Assembly: GCA_964645785.1 (NCBI GenBank)
Contig: CAZYAV010000068.1
Span: forward strand, 1-7,158
From: CALWZE01 sp964645785
GTDB taxonomy: Bacteria; Bacillota; Clostridia; Oscillospirales; Ruminococcaceae
Reading direction: 5' to 3'
Length of the DNA stretch: 7,158 bases
Below are positions 1 to 4,765 of this stretch, in pieces. The notes beneath the pieces were generated by a model. That model did no database searches and was not told the origin of the DNA. It worked only from the letters and a program-made list of their open reading frames with translations. The number at the start of each line of letters is the position of its first letter. The stretch's first letter is position 1. The position numbers were made by a program, and so were the translations under genes.

Positions 1-170
1 AGGGAAGAGAATACGCAGCCGTCAGGTTGTACCGCCGACGCGGCGTGACGTGTGCTGCTGGTAACAAAGGGTTTTGCCCGTTTATGTTCCCGGATCCGTC
101 GGGGGGGATTTATTTATACCTTTGGTAGAAAAAGAAATCATCCGCTCTGCTCCCTTGCTCTTCCTCTCCG

Positions 171-248
171 AAAAAGCCGCGCCGCGGCTACGCTGTTCGC
201 TTGTAAACACGTTCCCGACACTCCAGCTTGCTACCAACTTTTTTCGGG
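171..248 (-). repeat. intergenic repeat, copy A (diverged)
   Basis: This block is bounded by AAAAAG on one side and CTTTTTTCGG on the other and resembles the block at 274-352. Read on the plus strand both contain CGGCT-C-G, TTGYAARCAYG, TCSCGA and GCTACCRACTTTTTTCGG in the same order, with a few small gaps. By eye about two thirds of positions agree. The two copies are tandem and in the same orientation, about 25 bases apart. The element is not recognised from any named family. It may be a degenerate intergenic repeat that follows tRNA genes, read on the minus strand, since the tRNA-like piece lies on that side. Confidence 0.5.
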
Positions 249-273
249 TAAAAACACCTCTCCTCCTTTTTGC

Positions 274-352
274 AAAAAGTCACGCTCGGCTGCGGTTGCT
301 CGGTTGCAAGCATGCTCGCGATACCTGCGCTATCGCTACCGACTTTTTTCGG
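274..352 (-). repeat. intergenic repeat, copy B with inverted ends
   Basis: This is the second copy of the repeat. Its ends form an exact 8-base inverted repeat, AAAAAGTC at 274-281 and GACTTTTT at 341-348. Inside is a clean hairpin, GCGATA at 318-323 and TATCGC at 331-336, with a 7-base loop. Copy A keeps the T-tract end but has lost much of the inverted symmetry. On the minus strand the element directly follows the tRNA-like piece at 351-383. It could act as a foldable transcript end or be a small non-autonomous repeat. Two copies only, with unequal sequence, exclude a CRISPR array. Confidence 0.5.
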
Positions 353-383
353 TGCCGGGCGGACAGGGTTTGAACCCACAGGT
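351..383 (-). other. tRNA 3'-end-like remnant (possible att site)
   Basis: The plus strand reads GGTGCCGGGCGG, then ACAGGGTTTGAACCCACAGG, which is the usual look of a tRNA gene's 3' end on the minus strand. It has a GCCCGGC acceptor half followed by ACC, and a T-loop with GGGTTCAAACCC. The register is wrong for an intact tRNA: with the T-loop fixed, the acceptor half is two bases too far away, and the T-stem pairs mainly through G-U wobbles. No matching 5' acceptor half (GCCGGGC) is seen on the minus strand upstream, up to about 450. A TTTAAAA stretch at about the anticodon-loop distance would fit a decayed tRNA-Leu but does not form a stem. It may be a decayed tRNA or the 3' fragment left by an integration event. 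Confidence 0.25.
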
Positions 384-683
384 ATTCGATTTTAAAACAG
401 AAAGATTCCAACAGTCAGTCCCAAATAGAAATTCAAGAAAAGGAAAATAGATTGGAATAGGAATGGGTAAAACACCACGCGCTAAGCCAAAGAATCCTGC
501 ACCACATAGAGAAGATGAACAGGATCAAGCTGCATCGTAGTGCAGAGGAACGCGAGGCGGAGCACCGGTGCAAGGTCGAGGGAAACATCGGTTACAACTG
601 AGATCGTCCGAAAAGAGGGCAACCGGAAAGCAGATATGCCATAGGAAACGTATGCGCCAAGCTCGGAAGAATGTATGCGCTGT

Positions 684-944
684 TTAAAGGGAAGGTACAG
701 GAACACGAATTCCGACCTCCTCACAGAGTTCATTTACGGGAATGCCAAGCAGTGAAATGATTGTCAGAAGTGTCGTCCAGGACGGGTTAGCTTGTCCCGA
801 TTCAATCTTTTGAATCCAACGGGTAGAGTGGCCGAGCGCCTCGGCGAGCTGTTCCTGGGACATGCCCATTTGGGAACGATATAAGTAAATAACGAATCCA
901 AGCTGGCGTTTCTGCTCGTAGGTAGGCTTGTTGTGCGCTTGCAT
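684..944 (-). CDS. XRE-family helix-turn-helix protein (86 aa)
   Basis: This is a small DNA-binding protein of the XRE/Cro-CI type, probably a transcriptional repressor. The helix-turn-helix spans about residues 28-62, with the typical MSQEQLAEALGHS core, the recognition-helix region STRWIQKIESGQ, and the closing PSWTTLLTIISLLGI helix. Nothing but a short tail follows, so there is no sensor or dimerisation domain of note. The frame is open upstream to 1082, but ATG 942-944 is chosen because AGGAGGG sits nine bases before it and translation from there begins just ahead of the domain. The gene stands alone between a degraded-looking region and the divergent HD/PHP unit. It could be the last gene of a lost mobile element or a stand-alone autoregulator. 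Its target is unknown. Confidence 0.85.
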   Translation of the reverse strand: MQAHNKPTYEQKRQLGFVIYLYRSQMGMSQEQLAEALGHSTRWIQKIESGQANPSWTTLLTIISLLGIPVNELCEEVGIRVPVPSL

Positions 945-953
945 AAGGAAAAT

Positions 954-979
954 CCCTCCTTTTAAAAGGAAGAATATTC
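954..979 (-). promoter_or_regulatory. SD of the XRE gene inside a palindrome (operator candidate)
   Basis: The Shine-Dalgarno AGGAGGG (minus strand, 954-960) overlaps a perfect 14-base palindrome, TCCTTTTAAAAGGA, at 957-970. A second palindrome, GAATATTC, lies at 972-979. Small XRE regulators commonly bind short palindromes in their own control region, so autorepression is a reasonable inference. Fold-back over the ribosome binding site is less likely because there is no loop. No clear -10/-35 pair could be assigned upstream. Confidence 0.45.
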
Positions 980-1270
980 CAAGAATCAGGCTCACACCAC
1001 GAACGCAGCGTTCAAAGCTCGGATTGCGTCGAAGAATGTTGAGGGGAAGAGCGGAGAAAATTGTTTCTGCGCACCCTGTCATCTATTTTTATTACTGTAT
1101 CCGAGAAAAGCCATGCCTCGCACGCGCGCCGTATCACCTCTCCACAAAATCCACCGAACCTGTTTCTCCCGGAGCCCTGACCTGAACCGCGCAGCGAAAA
1201 AGGCGGCGGGCAATTCGGGAACCGGGCAGAAACCGACGCCGCAGCATACCGGCGCAGAGCGCCGCGGGGC

Positions 1271-1299
1271 TGTTCTTTTGCGCGCGGAGAAGGTATAAT
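1271..1299 (+). promoter_or_regulatory. probable promoter of the HD/PHP unit
   Basis: A perfect -10 box, TATAAT, lies at 1294-1299, about 48 bases before the HD gene's ATG. The hexamer at the expected 17-base spacing (1271-1276, TGTTCT) does not match the -35 consensus, and there is no extended -10 TGn. It is therefore either a weak promoter or one that needs an activator. The hairpin at 1250-1264 lies just upstream of the would-be -35 and could be an operator. Confidence 0.5.
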
Positions 1300-1347
1300 A
1301 AGGGAAAACACGCCGGCCGGGATTGGCCGGAAGCGCATGGAGGCGGC

Positions 1348-1938
1348 ATGGAACGGACACGATTTGAACAGCAGATGCAGTTTATTCTTGAGATTGATAA
1401 AATGACGCGGATTGAGCGGCGCACGCTGCTTGTCGACGGCTCGCGGCGGGAGAACGACGCCGAGCATTCCTGGCATATCGCGGTGATGGCGATGCTGCTG
1501 CGCGAATACGCCGCGCCGGACGTGGATGTGGCGCGCGCGGTGCAGATGTGCCTTGTACATGACCTGATTGAAATCTACGCGGGGGACACCTTTGCCTATG
1601 ACCCGGCCGCCAATCTGGACAAAGCGGAGCGGGAACGGGTCGCGGCGGATAAGCTGTACGCCCTGCTGCCGGCCGGGCAGGGGGCGGAGATTCGCGCGCT
1701 GTGGGAGGAATTCGACGCAGAACAGACACCGGACGCGCAATTTGCGGCCGCAATGGATCACCTGCAGCCCTTCATGCACAACTGTGTGACCGGGGGGCAC
1801 ACCTGGAAAATGGGCGAGGTGAGCGAGCAGCAGGTGTACGCGCGCATGGACGCGGTGCGCCGGGCAACGCCTGCGCTATGGCCGTTTGTCGAACAGAAAA
1901 TCGCCGAGGGGGTCGCGGCGGGATGGATCAGAAAATGA
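1348..1938 (+). CDS. HD-domain phosphohydrolase, YfbR/HDDC2-like (196 aa)
   Basis: This is a soluble metal-dependent phosphohydrolase of the HD superfamily (HD_3 type), whose best-known members, E. coli YfbR and human HDDC2, remove phosphate from 5'-deoxynucleotides. The metal-binding set is visible: H40 in RRENDAEHSWH, the HD pair H71-D72 in CLVHDLIEIYAGDT, and D137 in AAMDHLQP. E75 and R33/R34 are also in the conserved places. Length is normal for the family and no membrane segment or extra domain is seen. The start ATG 1348 has GGAGG four bases upstream, rather close but in frame with the conserved N-terminal helix. It is followed by, and probably co-translated with, the PHP-domain gene. 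A role in nucleotide pool cleansing is inferred from the family; the true substrate is unknown. Confidence 0.88.
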   Translation: MERTRFEQQMQFILEIDKMTRIERRTLLVDGSRRENDAEHSWHIAVMAMLLREYAAPDVDVARAVQMCLVHDLIEIYAGDTFAYDPAANLDKAERERVAADKLYALLPAGQGAEIRALWEEFDAEQTPDAQFAAAMDHLQPFMHNCVTGGHTWKMGEVSEQQVYARMDAVRRATPALWPFVEQKIAEGVAAGWIRK

Positions 1939-1955
1939 GAGGCGGAACCGGCGTC

Positions 1956-2774
1956 ATGACCGGGACGCTGCACAACCACTGCACCCTGTGCGACGGCAAA
2001 AGCGCGCCGCGCGAGATGATCGAGGCGGCCATTGCCGCCGGATACACCGATTTCGGCATGTCCTGCCACTGCCCCGACGAGCGGTTTTCGCTTTCGCTGC
2101 GGGACGAGCGCGGGTATATCGACGAGATGCGCGCGCTTGCGCCGGCGTATGCCGGCAGGATCCGGGTGTATTGCGGTATTGAACAGGATCCGATGGGGCG
2201 GATGGATTTCCGGGGGCAGTATGACTATCGGATCGGGTCGGTTCACAGCCTGCTGCGCGCGGATGGCTGCGGGCAGTTCTGCATCGACAACACGCCGGAG
2301 GACTTCGCTGCAGGTCTGGAAAGCTATGGCGGCGACTCGGTCGCGCTGGTGCGGGACTATTTTGCGGCGGTGGCTCGGAATGTGGAGCAGGAACGCCCCG
2401 ACATCATCGGGCATTTTGACCTGCTGCTCAAGCTGAACGGGGGGAGCCGATTCTTCGACGAGAGCTCGCCCGAATATCGCGCGGCCGCGCTTGCCGCGCT
2501 CGAGCGGTGTGTCGAGGCGGGGGGCGTGTTTGAGGTGAACACGGGCGGCGTTTTTCGCGGCTATCGCGATTTTCCGTATTTGCAGGATTTCCTGCTGCGC
2601 CGCCTGTGCGAATGCGATGCACGGGTGACCGTGAGCACCGACTGCCACGACGCGCGCGACATCGCTTTCGGCGTAAGCGACGCGCTCGAGCGGATTGCGC
2701 GGGCGGGATTCACTCGGGTGGCCGTCTGGCGGGACGGCGGCTTTGTCGACCAATCGTTGGACGAGCTTGGCTGA
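1956..2774 (+). CDS. PHP-domain phosphoesterase, histidinol-phosphatase family (272 aa)
   Basis: The protein matches the HisJ/HisK-type PHP phosphatases, which hydrolyse histidinol phosphate in histidine synthesis using a trinuclear metal site. Expected ligands are in order: H6 and H8 in LHNHCTLCDG, D13, H38 in GMSCHCPDE, E75 in YCGIEQD, H97 in GSVH, H153 and D155 in IGHFD, and D229 and H231 in TDCHD. Length is typical (about 260-270). Start 1956 is chosen because the HxH motif begins within a few residues of it, as in relatives, and a GGCGGA stretch precedes it. ATG 1935, overlapping the HD gene's stop as ATGA, would add seven residues and is the alternative. No other histidine gene is nearby, so the enzyme may act on a different phosphoester. 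Confidence 0.85.
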   Translation: MTGTLHNHCTLCDGKSAPREMIEAAIAAGYTDFGMSCHCPDERFSLSLRDERGYIDEMRALAPAYAGRIRVYCGIEQDPMGRMDFRGQYDYRIGSVHSLLRADGCGQFCIDNTPEDFAAGLESYGGDSVALVRDYFAAVARNVEQERPDIIGHFDLLLKLNGGSRFFDESSPEYRAAALAALERCVEAGGVFEVNTGGVFRGYRDFPYLQDFLLRRLCECDARVTVSTDCHDARDIAFGVSDALERIARAGFTRVAVWRDGGFVDQSLDELG

Positions 2775-3001
2775 TTGCCGCCGAGAAAAACGGCCGCGCC
2801 GCTGTATGCGGCGGGATGTAGCTGCCCGGATGCACCGGACTGGTTCCGGCTGCGCCGTGCCGTTTGCGATTGCAAGCCGGGACGAGGAACTTCCGCTGCA
2901 AAACGCGCATCAGGAGAAGACAGGCGAAGCGAGCCGCACGCCGGGTCTATTCGCACCGGACGGGAACCCGGCGAAAAAGGCGGCCGGCTGCGCTGTGGCA
3001 T
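2775..3001. other. GC-rich intergenic stretch upstream of the lar promoter
   Basis: No gene is supported here. There are several inverted repeats: CGCCGC at 2797-2802 with GCGGCG at 2808-2813, and CGCCGGGT at 2939-2946 with ACCCGGCG at 2966-2973. The first has AAAAA before it, so it would look like a terminator only on the minus strand, where no gene needs one. No U-tract follows either hairpin on the plus strand, so no terminator for the PHP gene was found. Read-through into the lar leader cannot be excluded. Confidence 0.4.
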
Positions 3002-3035
3002 CGGCGCGCCGCTCTTGACGCTGAGCGGCGCGCCG
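3002..3035. repeat. perfect 13-bp inverted repeat at the lar promoter
   Basis: The arms CGGCGCGCCGCTC (3002-3014) and GAGCGGCGCGCCG (3023-3035) are exact reverse complements separated by eight bases, TTGACGCT. Those eight bases contain the -35 box. Each arm also contains the self-palindromic 8-mer GGCGCGCC. There is no T-run after the second arm on either strand, so it does not look like an intrinsic terminator. Its position over the -35 element is what one expects of an operator for a dimeric repressor, but no regulator gene for it is seen in the window. The arms being GC-only by composition makes chance a little more likely than the length suggests. Confidence 0.75.
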
Positions 3036-3044
3036 GATTATAAT
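3015..3044 (+). promoter_or_regulatory. sigma-A type promoter of the larEBC operon
   Basis: TTGACG (3015-3020) and TATAAT (3039-3044) are separated by 18 bases, five of six and six of six matches to the consensus hexamers. This is the best promoter in the window. Transcription would begin near 3051 and leave an untranslated leader of about 200 bases before larE. The upstream ATG at 3043, which is in frame with larE, overlaps the -10 box and cannot be the start on this transcript. Confidence 0.75.
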
Positions 3045-3050
3045 GAACAA

Positions 3051-3249
3051 AGAAGCGGCTCTCATGAAGGGGGCTGACCGTCACGAAGACCGCGGCGTGC
3101 CGAAATTGGGCACGCCCTGTTTCTGTGGCTTTTTTGTTGTATGGAGCCGGGTGCGGCCTCCCTGCCCGGGAACTGCCGGACGGTTTGGCCGGGCGGTCGA
3201 GGGAGACCGGGCGTCGAATCGGGACGCCTCGGCTCGAGGGGGAACGGAC
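3051..3249 (+). promoter_or_regulatory. structured 5' leader of larEBC (possible RNA regulator)
   Basis: Several pairings can be drawn by eye in the ~199-base leader. A closing stem of seven pairs joins 3056-3062 (CGGCTCT) to 3143-3149 (GGAGCCG). Inside it is a strong hairpin, GGCGTGCC (3094-3101) with GGCACGCC (3109-3116) and a 7-base loop. A six-T run lies at 3130-3135, 13 bases after that hairpin. A second long stem pairs 3158-3169 with 3189-3194 plus 3200-3205, leaving a five-base bulge. A short hairpin, CCTC (3227-3230) with GAGG (3236-3239), would cover the larE ribosome binding site. No known riboswitch consensus was recognised. GC-rich DNA folds easily, so function is unproven. Confidence 0.35.
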
Positions 3250-4008
3250 ATGGATCTGCAAACTTTTTTTGCCCAAAACCCAAAACTGGCGCTCGCCTTT
3301 TCGGGCGGGACAGATTCTGCCTATCTGCTCGCGCAGGGCAGGCGCTTCGGGTGTGAAATCAGGCCGTATTTTCTCAAAACGGCGTTCCAGCCCGCGTTTG
3401 AACTGGCGGACGCGCGCCGCCTGTGCAGTGAGCTGGGCGTTTCGCTGACCGTGCTTGCGCTGGATGTGCTGGCGGACGAGCAGATTGCGGCTAATCCGAA
3501 GGATCGCTGCTATTATTGTAAAAACGCGATATTCCGCGCCCTGATTGCGCGGGCGCAGGCGGACGGCTTTGACACCGTGATTGACGGGACGAACGCCTCG
3601 GACGACGCGGGCGACCGCCCGGGAATGCGCGCGCTGCGCGAGCTGGGGGTGGTGTCGCCGCTGCGCCTTTGCGGCGTGGACAAGGCGCAGGTGCGCAGAC
3701 AGAGCGCGTCGCTCGGCCTGTTTACGGCGCAGAAGCCAAGCTACGCGTGCCTTGCAACCCGTATTCCGGCCGGAGTGCGCATTGAGCTGCAAACGCTCGA
3801 AAAGGTCGAGCGGGGGGAAAACGCGCTGTGTGCGCTCGGCTTTTCCGATCTGCGGCTGCGGGTGCTGGACGGCGCGGCCAAGCTTCAGCTCCCGGCCGGG
3901 CAGCTGCCGCTGGCGGCTGCGCGCGCGCAGGAGATTCGCGCGGCGCTTGCGGCGGATTTTGAGGACGTGCTGCTGGATTTGAAACCGAGGGAACTGGAAA
4001 ATGGATAA
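3250..4008 (+). CDS. larE: LarE, NPN-cofactor sulfur insertase (252 aa)
   Basis: LarE adenylylates the two carboxylates of pyridinium-3,5-dicarboxylate mononucleotide and replaces each by a thiocarboxylate, in the cytoplasm. The ATP-binding PP-loop SGGTDS is at residues 18-23, right after the LALAF strand. C167 lies in KPSYACLATRIP and matches the place of the sacrificial cysteine of the L. plantarum enzyme. This protein also has C87 and C90 in RCYYCK, giving the three-cysteine set associated with [4Fe-4S]-type LarE. Start ATG 3250 is used because GAGGGGG lies seven bases before it and the family begins there; an in-frame ATG at 3043 falls inside the promoter. The end overlaps larB by 8 bases. 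It is somewhat shorter than many LarE proteins but complete. Confidence 0.93.
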   Translation: MDLQTFFAQNPKLALAFSGGTDSAYLLAQGRRFGCEIRPYFLKTAFQPAFELADARRLCSELGVSLTVLALDVLADEQIAANPKDRCYYCKNAIFRALIARAQADGFDTVIDGTNASDDAGDRPGMRALRELGVVSPLRLCGVDKAQVRRQSASLGLFTAQKPSYACLATRIPAGVRIELQTLEKVERGENALCALGFSDLRLRVLDGAAKLQLPAGQLPLAAARAQEIRAALAADFEDVLLDLKPRELENG

Positions 4009-4765
4009 ACAACAGACACTGGAGCTTTTAAACGCGGTGCGCGCGGGGACGGTTGACCCGGCCGAGGCGCTGACCCGGCTGAAAACCGCGCCCTTTGACG
4101 ACCTGGGCTTTGCGAAGATCGACAACCACCGGGCGATCCGGCAGGGCGCGCCGGAGGTGATTTACGGCGCGGGCAAAACGCCGCGGCAGATTGCGCAGAT
4201 CGTCGCGCACATGCTGGCCGGCGGCGCGCGGGACATCCTGATTACCCGGATGAGCGGCGAGGCGGCGGCGCTGGTGGGGGAACAATGCGGCTGCGCGTTT
4301 GACTACCACGAGGACGCGCGCATCGGGGTGGTCAACCCGAACCCCGGGCGGGAGAGCACGGGGCTGGTCGTGGTTGTCTCGGCGGGCACAAGCGACATGC
4401 CGGTGGCGCAGGAGGCCGCAATCACGGCGGAGGTTCTGGGCAGCCGTGTCGAGCGAATCTACGACGCGGGCGTCGCCGGGCTGCACCGCCTGCTTGCCCA
4501 CCTGGACACCCTGACCCGCGCGCGGGCGGTCGTGGCCGTGGCGGGGATGGAGGGCGCGCTTGCCAGCGTGGTCGGCGGCCTGGTGGAGGCACCGGTGATT
4601 GCGGTGCCGACAAGTGTCGGCTACGGCGCGAATTTCGGCGGCCTGTCCGCGCTGCTGTCCATGCTCAACTCCTGCGCGAGCGGGGTGAGCGCGGTCAACA
4701 TCGACAACGGCTTCGGCGCAGGGTATCTCGCGAATACGATTAACAAAATGGAGAGCGCGCAATGA
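4001..4765 (+). CDS. larB: LarB, nicotinate dinucleotide carboxylase/hydrolase (254 aa)
   Basis: LarB begins NPN-cofactor synthesis: it carboxylates C5 of the pyridinium ring of nicotinic acid adenine dinucleotide and cleaves the phosphoanhydride, releasing AMP. The C-terminal half is the AIR-carboxylase (PurE)-like domain, with the strands and loops LVVVVSAGTSDMPVAQEA (about 122-139), RIYDAGVAGLHR (152-163), VVAVAGMEGALASVVGGL (177-194) and PVIAVPTSVGYG (198-209). C225 in MLNSCASGVS corresponds to the catalytic cysteine (Cys221) of the L. plantarum enzyme, and NIDNGFGAG follows. The N-terminal region includes the typical FAKIDNHR and PEVIYGAGKT stretches. GAGGG lies nine bases before the ATG, inside the end of larE. 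Length is normal for the family. The stop overlaps the larC start as ATGA. Confidence 0.95.
   Translation: MDKQQTLELLNAVRAGTVDPAEALTRLKTAPFDDLGFAKIDNHRAIRQGAPEVIYGAGKTPRQIAQIVAHMLAGGARDILITRMSGEAAALVGEQCGCAFDYHEDARIGVVNPNPGRESTGLVVVVSAGTSDMPVAQEAAITAEVLGSRVERIYDAGVAGLHRLLAHLDTLTRARAVVAVAGMEGALASVVGGLVEAPVIAVPTSVGYGANFGGLSALLSMLNSCASGVSAVNIDNGFGAGYLANTINKMESAQ

Larger units (their letters stand above)
1..683. other. accessory-looking stretch without a supported gene
   Basis: No reading frame here has a convincing start, ribosome binding site or recognisable domain. The open frames between 50 and 450 are rich in Arg, Cys, Phe and Ser and run through repeat sequence, so they look like chance. 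What is present: a weak hairpin around 66-76 (GGG, TTTT, CCC), two diverged repeats (171-248 and 274-352), and a tRNA-3'-end-like piece (351-383). From about 461 a charged plus-strand frame is broken by one in-frame TGA at 599-601. A 25-codon plus-strand frame at 463-540 has only a poor ribosome binding site. Base composition is visibly less GC-rich than from 1100 onward, which fits an integration scar or decayed mobile DNA, though that is inference. Confidence 0.5.
945..1347. other. divergent intergenic region, XRE gene and HD/PHP unit
   Basis: No gene is supported in these ~400 bases; the open frames lack ribosome binding sites and recognisable content. The left side holds the palindromes in front of the XRE gene. 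The middle, around 1081-1100, is a short AT-rich patch that may carry an unassigned minus-strand promoter. The right side holds a 6-bp hairpin (CGGCGC, AGA, GCGCCG at 1250-1264) about 30 bases upstream of a TATAAT box. Composition shifts from mixed to strongly GC-rich across this region. Confidence 0.5.

Noticed and set aside
171..352. CRISPR array
   Set aside because: Only two diverged, long repeats with unequal sequence, no regular spacers and no cas genes.
52..450. Plus-strand frame of 132 codons through the repeat region
   Set aside because: Encodes repeat sequence rich in Cys, Arg and Ser with no ribosome binding site; it is explained by the repeats and tRNA-like piece.
482..733. Minus-strand frame overlapping the 3' end of the XRE gene
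   Set aside because: No ribosome binding site, overlaps the XRE gene out of frame, and resembles no domain; a frameshifted extension of the XRE protein is not needed, since that protein is complete.
684..1082. Longer form of the XRE protein with a hydrophobic N-terminal segment
   Set aside because: The extension has no ribosome binding site, while ATG 942-944 has AGGAGGG at nine bases; the hydrophobic stretch translates the palindrome and leader.
1012..1800. Minus-strand open frame spanning intergenic DNA and the HD gene
   Set aside because: It runs antisense to the HD motifs and has no recognisable domain or start signal.
1758..2753. Minus-strand open frame (331 codons) opposite the PHP gene
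   Set aside because: Antisense artefact of high third-position GC; the plus strand has the full set of PHP metal ligands.
3043..3249. N-terminal extension of LarE from ATG 3043
   Set aside because: The ATG overlaps the -10 box, the added residues have no family counterpart, and a good ribosome binding site precedes ATG 3250.
2947..4125. Long minus-strand open frame (392 codons) opposite larE
   Set aside because: It is the antisense shadow of GC-rich larE: Arg/Gln/Ala-rich, no ribosome binding site, and the plus-strand LarE motifs are unmistakable.
4028..4762. Minus-strand open frame opposite larB
   Set aside because: His/Arg-rich shadow frame; larB on the plus strand is clear.
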